This document shows, piece after piece, positions 15,404-23,039 of a stretch of 24,829 bases of DNA. Source of the DNA: Clostridia bacterium (GTDB lineage Bacteria; Bacillota; Clostridia; TANB77; CAG-508); the NCBI GenBank assembly GCA_900772235.1, contig CAAGQX010000164.1, positions 1-24,829 of the forward strand, in the 5' to 3' direction. The first letter of the stretch is position 1, and each line of letters opens with the position of its first letter. The notes below the pieces were generated by a model. It was not told where the DNA came from. It made no database searches and saw only the letters and a program-made list of their open reading frames with translations. A program made the position numbers and the translations under genes.

Positions 15404-16372
15404 TTGATTAATAGAAATGAAAACCCAGACTTTTTAAATGCTTTTTTAGATTATAATATTACCATTTTAAACAAATCGCCTGGTACGGTTAAAGAATATA
15501 ATTATGATATTGCAAATTTTTTAAAATTTATTAAATCTGGTAAAAACACTTCTACCTTTAAAGAAGTTGATATTTCTAAAATGAGTCTTGACGAAGTTAA
15601 ACAAATAAAATTAGAAGATATTCATTCTTATATTGCATATATGGCTACAGATTTAGCTAGTAAGCCAACTACTCGTGCAAGGAAAGTATCTAGTATAAGA
15701 GTGTTTTTTGATTACTTATTTAAAACTGCAAAACTAATTGAAAATAATCCAGCTCAATACTTAGAAACACCTAAACTTGGGAAAAGAATTCCAAAATATT
15801 TAAGTTTAGACGATAGTAAAAAGTTATTAGAAATTGCCAAAGATGAAAAAAATAGAAATAATAAGAGAGATTTTGCTATAACCACTTTATTTTTGAATTG
15901 TGGTATGCGTTTATCTGAACTTGTTGGTATAAACATAAACGACATCAGTTTTAGCGAATGTAAACTTAATGTTATTGGTAAAGGTAATAAAGAAAGAACT
16001 ATTTATTTAAACAAAGCTTGTATTAATGCTATTAATGAATATTTGGAAGTTAGACCTAAAATAACCGTAAAATACAATTCAAAAGAAGCATTGTTCTTAA
16101 GTGAAAGAAAAGAAAGAATTAGTAATAGAACTGTTCAAGCAATAGTAAAAAAAGAACTTTTTAAAGCTGGTTTAGATATTAATAAGTATTCTGTACATAA
16201 ATTAAGACACACAGCTGCTACATTGATGTATCAATATGGTAATGTAGATATAAGAGCTCTGCAAGAGCTTTTAGGACACGAGAGTATTTCTACAACTGAA
16301 ATATACACCCATGTAGATGATATACAGGTTAGAAATGCAGTTGAGAATAATCCTTTAGCTAATTTAAATTAA
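15404..16372 (+). CDS. XerC/XerD-like tyrosine recombinase
   Basis: 322 residues. It has an N-terminal SAM-like core-binding domain (about 8-115) and a C-terminal catalytic domain with the full set: Arg169 (CGMRLSEL), the Lys hairpin GKGNKERTIYL, His265-x-x-Arg268 (HKLRHTAATLM), His292 (LGHESISTTEIYTH) and Tyr301 as nucleophile. It starts at TTG, 11 bases after GGAG. The protein is close to chromosomal Xer enzymes in length and motif spelling rather than to phage integrases with arm-binding domains. A second Xer gene at 17552 is the likely XerD, so this may be the XerC partner or a recombinase serving the nearby 28-bp site. TATAAT at 15369-15374 is a probable -10 box. Confidence 0.88.
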   Translation: MINRNENPDFLNAFLDYNITILNKSPGTVKEYNYDIANFLKFIKSGKNTSTFKEVDISKMSLDEVKQIKLEDIHSYIAYMATDLASKPTTRARKVSSIRVFFDYLFKTAKLIENNPAQYLETPKLGKRIPKYLSLDDSKKLLEIAKDEKNRNNKRDFAITTLFLNCGMRLSELVGININDISFSECKLNVIGKGNKERTIYLNKACINAINEYLEVRPKITVKYNSKEALFLSERKERISNRTVQAIVKKELFKAGLDINKYSVHKLRHTAATLMYQYGNVDIRALQELLGHESISTTEIYTHVDDIQVRNAVENNPLANLN

Positions 16373-16375
16373 TTT

Positions 16376-16410
16376 AAAAATACCAATTGTTTTATGCAGT
16401 TGGTATTTTT
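16376..16410. terminator. Bidirectional terminator, xerC-like gene and LysM gene
   Basis: AAAAATACCAA (16376-16386) and TTGGTATTTTT (16400-16410) form the stem. It serves the + strand recombinase and overlaps the end of the convergent LysM gene. Confidence 0.7.
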
Positions 16411-16685
16411 AATTCTTGGTTTACTCCTATGTTACTACTGCCTAAGTCATTAATTTCTTTTAAGTCTTCAATTATATATCTAATATCTTTTCCTTTATAG
16501 TAATTTGTACTTTGTAAATTACTTGCGATGCTCCATAAAGTATCTCCAGATTTTACATATAAGGTTTTATATTCTGTTTTTGCATAAGAAAATGACGCTT
16601 TTGCTATTGTAAAAGGTAAAATTAAAACTATTAGAAATATTAATATTAAACTTCTTATAAATTTTTTAGTATTGACAATTTTCAT
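16392..16685 (-). CDS. yneA: LysM membrane protein, YneA-like SOS cell-division inhibitor
   Basis: 97 residues from the ATG at 16685, nine bases after GAGG. An ATG nine codons upstream falls inside a LexA box and has no ribosome site. It has a short basic N terminus, one membrane helix (about residues 10-30), then a single extracellular LysM domain (YKTLYVKSGDTLWSIASNL to LGSSNIGVNQELKIP). Size and topology match Bacillus YneA (about 105 residues), which blocks division during DNA damage. The promoter with LexA boxes strongly supports this. lexA itself is not adjacent, unlike in Bacillus, where yneA is divergent from it. Generic small LysM proteins are the alternative. Confidence 0.75.
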   Translation of the reverse strand: MKIVNTKKFIRSLILIFLIVLILPFTIAKASFSYAKTEYKTLYVKSGDTLWSIASNLQSTNYYKGKDIRYIIEDLKEINDLGSSNIGVNQELKIPTA

Positions 16686-16705
16686 ATTCAACTTCCTCTC
16701 TTTTA

Positions 16706-16757
16706 CGAACATTTATTTGATTAAATATATTATAAACATATGTTCGCACATTGTCAA
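16706..16757 (-). promoter_or_regulatory. Consensus promoter with two LexA boxes (SOS control)
   Basis: Minus strand TTGACA (16752-16757), 17-base spacer, TATAAT (16729-16734). The spacer contains CGAACATATGTTTA (16733-16746), 13 of 14 matches to the Gram-positive LexA box CGAACRNRYGTTYG. A second box at 16706-16719, CGAACATTTATTTG, matches 12 of 14 and lies just after the predicted transcript start. LexA bound at both would block polymerase. Confidence 0.85.
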
Positions 16758-16827
16758 TACTTTTTTTTAAAATTTTTGTTATATTTTTGTACCTTATATA
16801 GCATTTATTGGTTGAGCAATTTTGATG

Positions 16828-16869
16828 AAAAACAAATAGATATGCAGTTTTGCATATCTATTTGTTTTT
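16828..16869 (-). terminator. Terminator of the xerD operon
   Basis: A perfect 19-bp stem, AAAAACAAATAGATATGCA (16828-16846) with its complement (16851-16869), and a 4-base loop. The T-run on the minus strand follows the stop codon of the 223-residue gene. Confidence 0.8.
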
Positions 16870-16876
16870 ATAATTA

Positions 16877-17548
16877 TTATAATTCAACTCCATCATCTTC
16901 TTTATTAGGCTTATCTGTTTTATTAGGTTCCGACCAGTTATGTGTACGCTCAGCAAGCGTATGGTAAAGTCTATATGATGCTCCATATTTACCAGTTGAT
17001 GTTTGATAAAAGCTTAAGTTTCTAAGGATTACTTGTGTACTGAACTTATCTTCTTGATCATTTTCATTCAAATTGTCAAAGACAGCAGATTTTAAAGCAT
17101 CAATCAGTCCTTCTAGTGAATCATTTTCTAAATTACTTATATCTGGTATTGGCAATTCTCCAAAATGTTTTATATATCGCTTATTTTTCAAGCAGTGTGG
17201 TCGAGGGAAAACTTTATCTCCCAGATGCTTTAAGTAATGCTGTTCAGAGTGAATCGCTGGATGTATACTATCCATTTCTTCAAAAGTTAGATTTTGAAGA
17301 ATACGGTAATCAACAGAAAAATGTATTTTTACTGCGAATTTACCATTTTTTAATTGATAAATTTGGTCATCTTGTGATATATCAATCTTGATTGGAATAA
17401 TAGGTAAACTTGCTAAGTGCTCTAAAGTTCGTGTTTTAGCTTCTTGTAATTTTCTTGTTAGTTCTTCTTCAGTGTCTGCCTTATATTCCTTAGAAAAAGC
17501 TGCCAAATGTGTTGCAGTTGAAAGTATATTAGGTACTGATTTATTCAT
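16877..17548 (-). CDS. Unknown 223-residue protein downstream of xerD
   Basis: Soluble protein with no signal peptide or membrane segment. It has an N-terminal helix rich in Glu/Lys/Arg (EEELTRKLQEAKTRTLEHLAS), a central beta-rich part (IIPIKIDISQDDQIYQLKNGKFAVKIHFSVDYRIL) followed by HSEQHYLKHLGDKVFPRPHCLKNK, and a helix-rich C-terminal half with a polar tail. I recognise no family. Its ATG lies three bases beyond the xerD stop and its AAGGG ribosome site is inside the last codons of xerD, so the two are coupled. Codon use is somewhat less AT-rich than in xerD and it is not part of the usual spoIIM-xerD neighbourhood, suggesting later insertion into the operon. Confidence 0.7.
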   Translation of the reverse strand: MNKSVPNILSTATHLAAFSKEYKADTEEELTRKLQEAKTRTLEHLASLPIIPIKIDISQDDQIYQLKNGKFAVKIHFSVDYRILQNLTFEEMDSIHPAIHSEQHYLKHLGDKVFPRPHCLKNKRYIKHFGELPIPDISNLENDSLEGLIDALKSAVFDNLNENDQEDKFSTQVILRNLSFYQTSTGKYGASYRLYHTLAERTHNWSEPNKTDKPNKEDDGVEL

Positions 17549-17551
17549 TTC

Positions 17552-18433
17552 TTATGCCCTTGGATGTGCCTTTCTATAAATATTTTTTAAACTTTCATCT
17601 TGGAACTGCATATATACTTGTGTTGAAGATATGTCTGAGTGTCCAAGCATTGTTTGAATTGATTTTAAATCTGCTCCATTTTGCAATAAATGTGTTGCAA
17701 AAGAATGTCTTAAAACATGTGGTGTAATGTCTTTTGTTATGTGAGCTTGTTCTTTGTAAAATTTAACTATTTTCCAAACACCTTGTCTTGTCAGTCTTTT
17801 TCCATTTATATTAACAAATAGTGCTTTTTCATTTTCATCTTTAATTAATATATCTCTAACATTTTCAACATAGTCTTTAAGTGCATTTAATGAAATTTTT
17901 CCTAGTGGAATTGCTCTAGTCTTTGTTCTAGTTTTGCAATGCACAATACCTTCTTCTAAGTTAACATCTTCTACATTTAGAGAAATAATTTCAGTAACAC
18001 GCATTCCTGTTGCATACGCAAATTCTAGCATTGCTTTATCACGAATTCCCTTTAAATCTATATTTTGAGGTTGATTTAATAAAAGAGTTACCTCTTCAGA
18101 TGTTAATATGCTAGGTACTTTTTTATCTATTTTAGGAGCTTGTACATATGTTGTAGGATCTTCTGTTACTTTTTGATTTTTTAATAAGTATTGGTAAAAT
18201 AATCTAATTGAAGCTAAATGTCTTGAAATAGTAGTAGGTTTTTTGTCTAATCCTTTAAGATATGCTAAGTAATTTTTTATGTCTGTTTCGTTTGCTTTTA
18301 TATAATCAATATTGTTCATATCTATGTATTCTTTATATTGTACAATATCTCTTCTATATGATTGAAAAGTATTGTCTGATAATTTTTTTTCGTTTTTAAT
18401 AAAATTTAAAAAAAGTTCGATTTGTTTTTCCAT
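17552..18433 (-). CDS. xerD: Tyrosine recombinase XerD
   Basis: 293 residues, the normal Xer length. XerC/D together resolve chromosome dimers at dif. Core-binding domain at about 1-85, then the catalytic domain with Arg145 (TGMRVTEI), His239-x-x-Arg242 (HVLRHSFATHLL), a LGHSDISSTQVY motif with Tyr274, and the XerD-type end RKAHPRA. One oddity: the conserved lysine hairpin, usually GKGxKxR, is CKTRTKTRAIPLG here, so the two glycines are lost although lysines remain. spoIIM lies directly upstream, as in Bacillus where spoIIM, fur and xerD are neighbours. GGAG lies before the ATG. An 8-bp inverted repeat (18462-18480) sits in the spacer to spoIIM. Confidence 0.9.
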   Translation of the reverse strand: MEKQIELFLNFIKNEKKLSDNTFQSYRRDIVQYKEYIDMNNIDYIKANETDIKNYLAYLKGLDKKPTTISRHLASIRLFYQYLLKNQKVTEDPTTYVQAPKIDKKVPSILTSEEVTLLLNQPQNIDLKGIRDKAMLEFAYATGMRVTEIISLNVEDVNLEEGIVHCKTRTKTRAIPLGKISLNALKDYVENVRDILIKDENEKALFVNINGKRLTRQGVWKIVKFYKEQAHITKDITPHVLRHSFATHLLQNGADLKSIQTMLGHSDISSTQVYMQFQDESLKNIYRKAHPRA

Positions 18434-18529
18434 ATTTTTTAGCTCCTTTTTTCTTGTTTGTATACATAATTTTTATGTATATTGTTATATCAAATTAAAC
18501 ATAAAATGTAAATAGATTTTTAACAATTT

Positions 18530-19177
18530 CTAAAGATATTTTATTATTCCATATATTAAATTTCCAGATGTATAAGCCTCAATAAAAGAAGATGCTATAA
18601 GCAATAGTGTCACAAGTATAGCATATGAACTATATTTAACCATTATATATTTTATATTGTTACTTTTTTTGCTTGAAAAGTCATTATGGCATTTAATACC
18701 TTGAACAATTAAGAAAATTAAAGCAGGTATACTAATTATGTTTTGAATTAGCATTGTTGCTAAGAAAAAAAGTATTCCCTGTCCGAAATTAAAAATAGTC
18801 ATAAATGCAGATGTTGTGTAGCCAAAAGTGATTCCCAGAATTAAAGTGATAATATATAAAAAGAATTTACCAAAAAAAGTTAATCCAAAAATCCAAATAG
18901 CAAGCACTATAATAATGTTTTTCACTATAGATTGCTTTAATATTTGTGCTTTAGAAAACCTGCTTCCATTTTTTATAATATCAATTGAATTATTTACATA
19001 TTCCCTAATGCTTTGCGTTTGGACTTCTTGCAAATTATTTATAATTGTAACTCCCACACATATTCCTATTATAAAAATTATTAAAACAGTAAAATATATA
19101 TCTATATTTGTTTTTATATGCGTTAATATAATATTTCTTGTATTTCCCTTATAACGATATTTTGCTTGTTTTCTCAT
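18530..19177 (-). CDS. spoIIM: Stage II sporulation protein M
   Basis: 215 residues from the ATG at 19177, eight bases after GGGAGG; an upstream in-frame ATG at 19204 has no ribosome site. A basic N terminus and about five hydrophobic helices (IYFTVLIIFIIGICVGV, IIIVLAIWIFGLTFFGKF, LYIITLILGITFGYTT, ILFFLATMLIQNIISIPALIFL, YAILVTLLLIASSFIEAY) match SpoIIM, a subunit of the SpoIIDMP complex that drives septal peptidoglycan remodelling and engulfment. The SpoIIM hallmark of a glycine-rich helix pair (FFGKFFLYIITLILGITFGY) is present. Located between the EndoQ-like gene and xerD, a neighbourhood shared with other spore formers. Confidence 0.88.
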   Translation of the reverse strand: MRKQAKYRYKGNTRNIILTHIKTNIDIYFTVLIIFIIGICVGVTIINNLQEVQTQSIREYVNNSIDIIKNGSRFSKAQILKQSIVKNIIIVLAIWIFGLTFFGKFFLYIITLILGITFGYTTSAFMTIFNFGQGILFFLATMLIQNIISIPALIFLIVQGIKCHNDFSSKKSNNIKYIMVKYSSYAILVTLLLIASSFIEAYTSGNLIYGIIKYL

Positions 19178-19242
19178 TTTAGTTTTCCTCCCTTTTGCCT
19201 TCAATAATTTGTATTCTGAAAAACTAAAAAAAGAACAAGCAT

Positions 19243-20442
19243 CTATTTTACTTTTACATTAATTTTACCATATACACCGCCACCACCAGCTTGTATACTT
19301 AGGTTTCCTTTTCTTGCTAGAATAATATTTTTAGCAATTTTTTCTCCTACTACAGATTCTAAATCATCTTTTGAAATTTTATGTAGTATATTCATTTCCG
19401 TTCCAAAAGCACTTAAAAGTTTTTCCATTACTTTAGGTCCTACACCTGGAATAAATGATAATGGCACTTGATAAATATATTCTGGCCTAGTTTTAGGGCT
19501 TATTGTTCTGTCTTTATCTCTTATAACTTCTACCCTGTCAAAAACGCCCATAGTGATGTTTTTGCTATCGCAAGTATCACATTTAAATACAGGTGGTTTT
19601 CCCTCTATAACTTTACCACAAGTTTCACAATATGTTCTATGGTATTTTCCTAATTTAGGATCTAAACCAAAATTAGCTAAAATTTTCCTTCCACCTTCAT
19701 TTTTTAATGCCATTACTAATTCTTTAAAACTTATATCGTTTACTAAAATTTTATTATACTCTCTTGCAATTTTAGGTAAAGAATGTGCATCAGAATTTGT
19801 TAAAAATGCTTTTTCTTCCAATTCTGATATAGTATCTGCCATATATGTGTCAGAGCTTAATCCAAGCTCTATTGCAGGAACTTGGCTATATTTTTCCTTA
19901 AATATTTTTTCTAATCTATCTGTGCAATTACCATAAAAGCTCTTATGAGGGGTAAAGCAATGTGCTGGTATTAATATTCCATTGTATTTTTGAACTATAT
20001 CTATTAACTCATATGCAGAAATATCGGCCCTTTGAGAGCTTAATGTGATATTTTTTATATGTGCACTCATTTCTTTAGAAAATGCTTTTATATCTTCCAA
20101 ATGTGGAAAATAGCATAAATTATGAGCACTACCGCAGTGCCCATTTAAGCCTTTTTCAGAAGTCTCAATTTCGCTACCTAGTATTATGCAAATTTTATTT
20201 TTGTAAATAATTCCTCCATCTTCTATTTCGTATGCATCTCCTGTTTGTAAAAAATTCTCTATGTCTTCTATTACATATGGAGAAGCACAATCTATAATCC
20301 CAACTATTTCTATTCCTTTTCTTTCATTACATTCTTTTGCAATATTAGCAAAATTTAGAGATCTTGCTGCAGTAATCTTTATGGGTTTGTTACTCTCACT
20401 TCTACCAATGTGAACATGCAAATCTGCAAAAACTTCGTACAT
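19243..20442 (-). CDS. EndoQ-like PHP-domain endonuclease
   Basis: 399 residues, full length for this family. It has an N-terminal PHP-type metal-binding domain (DLHVHIGRS, HCGSAHNLCYF, ILIPAHCFTPHKSFYG, LTNSDAHSLPKIAREYN), then a four-cysteine zinc ribbon (YCETCGKVIEGKPPVFKCDTC, about 277-300) and a C-terminal helix-hairpin-helix (FIPGVGPKVMEKLLSAFG). EndoQ homologues in Bacillus and archaea nick DNA 5' of deaminated bases such as uracil and hypoxanthine. In Bacillus the gene is also near spoIIM. It is the last gene of an operon with the HD-like protein and a 48-residue ORF. AAGGAC lies before the ATG. Confidence 0.85.
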   Translation of the reverse strand: MYEVFADLHVHIGRSESNKPIKITAARSLNFANIAKECNERKGIEIVGIIDCASPYVIEDIENFLQTGDAYEIEDGGIIYKNKICIILGSEIETSEKGLNGHCGSAHNLCYFPHLEDIKAFSKEMSAHIKNITLSSQRADISAYELIDIVQKYNGILIPAHCFTPHKSFYGNCTDRLEKIFKEKYSQVPAIELGLSSDTYMADTISELEEKAFLTNSDAHSLPKIAREYNKILVNDISFKELVMALKNEGGRKILANFGLDPKLGKYHRTYCETCGKVIEGKPPVFKCDTCDSKNITMGVFDRVEVIRDKDRTISPKTRPEYIYQVPLSFIPGVGPKVMEKLLSAFGTEMNILHKISKDDLESVVGEKIAKNIILARKGNLSIQAGGGGVYGKINVKVK

Positions 20443-20461
20443 ATATTTGTCCTTCTTTCTA

Positions 20462-20608
20462 CTATCTATTATCTGAATTCATTCCTTTGTTTCTTTTCTC
20501 ATATCTTTGTTTAAAATTTTGTAATAAAATATCAATATTATTTTCTGGATTATTAGCGTCATCTGCTGTTCTAGATATTATATCAAAAAACCTTCCTTTA
20601 CCAATCAT
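20462..20608 (-). CDS. 48-residue ORF coupled to the HD-like gene
   Basis: It begins MIGKGRFFDIISRTADDANN and ends in a polar Lys/Asn tail. Its ATG overlaps the stop of the HD-like gene (ATGA), so it is translated by coupling, and EndoQ follows 19 bases after its stop. Charged and of normal composition, with no membrane segment. No family recognised. Missed by size cut-offs, but the overlap and uninterrupted operon make it likely real. Confidence 0.55.
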   Translation of the reverse strand: MIGKGRFFDIISRTADDANNPENNIDILLQNFKQRYEKRNKGMNSDNR

Positions 20609-21144
20609 ACAATAATCTCCATTTCATTATTTATAAATTCTTTGAATTTTTCCAAATAAATATTATTACAGTCTTTTAAATTTCTATGCTCTAGTAAAAC
20701 AATTGCTTCATCTATTGGAAAGCCTCTTCTTTCCTCTCTGTCTAACATCATACCACCAAATTGGTCTACCAATTCCAAAATGTCGCTTTCTTTTTCTCTT
20801 TTTTTGCTTTCATTATATCTATTATGTTCTAAACAAATTTTGCAAAATCTTTCTGGGAATCCCAATCTTAATAAATAATCTGCACTTTCCTTACCATATG
20901 TTCTAACTTTGTCCAAACTTTGTGCATCGTTTGTTTTTTTACAAGCATATAGCAAACAAGCAGTTAATACTAAATTTTCATCTACATCTAATTTCATTGT
21001 TTCAATAAATAATTTTGCAATGATTGTTTTAAATACCACTGATTTGTCGAAAAATATTGGTGCTTTTTTAGCAGCATAAATCATTATTTCTATTTTCCTA
21101 TTAAAATCTTTCTCATTTAGAATATACTCAGAAAATGTTTGCAT
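20605..21144 (-). CDS. HD-domain-like protein with degenerate metal site
   Basis: 179 residues, all helical. A middle segment, VDENLVLTACLLYACKKTNDA, aligns with the position of the HD metal motif of HD-phosphohydrolases, but reads LLYACKK instead of LLHDIGK, so the His-Asp pair is lost. The later part (RLGFPERFCKICLEHNRY, DQFGGMMLDREERRGF, DEAIVLLEHRNLKDCNNIYLEKFKEFI) keeps the helical pattern of HD proteins from clostridia. It is probably a non-catalytic regulator or scaffold. First gene of a three-gene operon ending in EndoQ. AAGGTG precedes the ATG. Confidence 0.55.
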   Translation of the reverse strand: MQTFSEYILNEKDFNRKIEIMIYAAKKAPIFFDKSVVFKTIIAKLFIETMKLDVDENLVLTACLLYACKKTNDAQSLDKVRTYGKESADYLLRLGFPERFCKICLEHNRYNESKKREKESDILELVDQFGGMMLDREERRGFPIDEAIVLLEHRNLKDCNNIYLEKFKEFINNEMEIIV

Positions 21145-21172
21145 ATTTTCACCTTATCTTACATTTTTTAAC

Positions 21173-21202
21173 ATTATATTATAAAAATTATTGCATTTTC
21201 AA
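21173..21202 (-). promoter_or_regulatory. Promoter of the HD-smORF-EndoQ operon
   Basis: Minus strand TTGAAA (21197-21202) and TATAAT (21173-21178), 18-base spacer, 30 bases before the ATG at 21144. Confidence 0.55.
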
Positions 21203-21245
21203 TTATATGGCAAAAATGTAAAATTAATGTAACATATTTGTAATA

Positions 21246-21683
21246 TTAGAGTTTTTCAATAGCATTTCTTGCTAGTTCATCGCACCTGTTGTTAAATTCA
21301 TTATCACTATGGCCTTTTACTTTTATAAACTTTACATTGTGTTTTTGAACAAGTTTATACAATTCTTGCCACAATTCTTTGTTTTTTACAGGCTCTTTGT
21401 TTGATGTTTGCCAATTTTTTTTCATCCAATTATATATCCAACCTTGCAAAAATGCATTTACCACATATGCACTATCACTATATATTTCAACATCACAAGG
21501 TTCTTTTAATAGCTTTAACCCCTCTATTACCGCTGTTATTTCCATTATGTTATTGGTAGTATTAGGGTTATTTCCACTTAATTCTTTTTTTATATCTTTA
21601 TACATTAATATAGTTCCCCATCCACCTGGTCCAGGGTTTCCAGAACACGCACCGTCAGTATATATAATAACTTGCTTATTCAT
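21246..21683 (-). CDS. rnhA: Ribonuclease HI
   Basis: 145 residues, full-length RNase HI, which cuts RNA in RNA-DNA hybrids using two metal ions. Catalytic residues: Asp10 (IYTDGACSGNPGPGGWG), Glu48 (NNIMEITAVIEGL), Asp70 (VEIYSDSAYVV) and Asp135 (NNRCDELAR), plus His125 (KVKGHSDNEFNN). The basic protrusion region (WMKKNWQTSNKEPVKN) is present, so it is the bacterial type with a handle. AAGGAG lies six bases before the ATG. Monocistronic, divergent from tmcAL. Confidence 0.95.
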   Translation of the reverse strand: MNKQVIIYTDGACSGNPGPGGWGTILMYKDIKKELSGNNPNTTNNIMEITAVIEGLKLLKEPCDVEIYSDSAYVVNAFLQGWIYNWMKKNWQTSNKEPVKNKELWQELYKLVQKHNVKFIKVKGHSDNEFNNRCDELARNAIEKL

Positions 21684-21771
21684 AAATTCTCCTTTTTTTA
21701 TTGCACTGTTTTTTTCTTTATGATATTATATCAATAAAGAAATTTAAAAATCAATAATATAGGAGATTTTT

Positions 21772-22998
21772 ATGGATAAAATATTAGGCATTATATCTGA
21801 ATATAATCCTTTCCATTTCGGCCATTTATATCAGCTTCAAGAATCTAAAAAAATTGTAAATCCGGACTATACTGTTGCTGTTATGAGTGGTAATTTTGTA
21901 GAGCGTGGAGATGCAGCAATTATAGATAAATGGTCTCGAGCAGAAATGGCATTAAAAAATGGTATAGACTTAGTAATAGAATTACCACTGTTATATAGTA
22001 TTTCGAGTGCTGAAAATTTCGCCTTAGGTGGAATTAAAATTTTAGATAGTTTAAAAATGGATACTACTCTTTCTTTTGGCAGTGAATGTGGTAATTTGAG
22101 CGCTTTAGAACAAATTGCAAATGTACTTTATACTGAGCCTAAAGAATATTTATCTATATTAAACCATAAATTATCTTCTGGTGTTTCTTTTCCAAAAGCA
22201 AGAGAATATGCTCTTCTTATGTATTTGAACGATATAAGAAAATTTGCAAATGTACTTGATGAACCAAACAACATACTCGGTATTGAATATTTAAAAGCTA
22301 TTCAAAGTCAAAAATCTAAAATAAAAGCAGTTACCATAAAAAGGAATGGAGAAAAGTATAATAGTTTTGATTTAGATTCCAAATATTCCAGTGCCACTGC
22401 TATTAGGCACGGCTTATTAAATAATATAGATATTAAAACTTGTGTTCCAGAATCTTCTTATGAAATATTAAAAGAAAAAAAATCTAAAAATCAAATGATT
22501 TTTGGAATTAACACCTTTGAACAAGCGATATTATACAAATTAAGATGTATGTCTTTAGAAGATATTGCTATGCTTCCAGATGTAAATGAGGGATTAGAAA
22601 ATAAAATAAAAAAGGCTTCTAATTCTTGTAATGATTTAACCACTTTAATTAGTATGATTAAGTCTAAAAGATATACTCTTACTAGAATAAATAGAATTTT
22701 GTTGTATGCTTTATTAGGTATTACAAAAAAAGATATGGAAAGTTCTTATAAAGCAACTCCTTATATTAGAGTACTCGGAGTAAATGCCAAAGGCAAGGAA
22801 TTACTATCTAAAATTTCTAAGAACAATCCTAAAGCTAATATAGTTACTTCTCCTAAAAAGTTTATAGAGCAAAATAGAAATAAGATTTTAACGAATATGA
22901 TAGAAAAAGATATGTTTGCAAGTAACATTTATACTTTAGGGTATGCATCTGAATCAAAAGCAAATTTAGATTACACAAGTAAATTAATTACAATGTAA
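21772..22998 (+). CDS. tmcAL: tRNA(Met) cytidine acetate ligase TmcAL (YlbM/DUF795)
   Basis: 408 residues. The N terminus has the HxGH nucleotidyltransferase motif in IISEYNPFHFGHLYQLQ, then VAVMSGNFVERGDAAIIDKWSRAEMALKNGIDLVIELP, a family signature. TmcAL adenylates acetate and acetylates the wobble C34 of elongator tRNA-Met using ATP and acetate. The C-terminal half follows the DUF795 pattern (SSATAIRHGLLN, SKRYTLTRINRILLYALLGI, PYIRVLGVNAKGKELLSKI). GGAG lies six bases ahead of the ATG. No frame break; the end is marked by a good terminator. Confidence 0.93.
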   Translation: MDKILGIISEYNPFHFGHLYQLQESKKIVNPDYTVAVMSGNFVERGDAAIIDKWSRAEMALKNGIDLVIELPLLYSISSAENFALGGIKILDSLKMDTTLSFGSECGNLSALEQIANVLYTEPKEYLSILNHKLSSGVSFPKAREYALLMYLNDIRKFANVLDEPNNILGIEYLKAIQSQKSKIKAVTIKRNGEKYNSFDLDSKYSSATAIRHGLLNNIDIKTCVPESSYEILKEKKSKNQMIFGINTFEQAILYKLRCMSLEDIAMLPDVNEGLENKIKKASNSCNDLTTLISMIKSKRYTLTRINRILLYALLGITKKDMESSYKATPYIRVLGVNAKGKELLSKISKNNPKANIVTSPKKFIEQNRNKILTNMIEKDMFASNIYTLGYASESKANLDYTSKLITM

Positions 22999-23000
22999 AA

Positions 23001-23036
23001 AATGTAGAGGCAAATTCCTCTACATTCTTTGTTTTT
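23001..23036. terminator. Terminator between tmcAL and yebC
   Basis: AATGTAGAGG (23001-23010) and CCTCTACATT (23017-23026), 6-base loop, followed by CTTTGTTTTTG. It lies between convergent genes. The minus-strand A-run also gives a T-run for yebC. Confidence 0.85.
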
Positions 23037-23039
23037 GTA

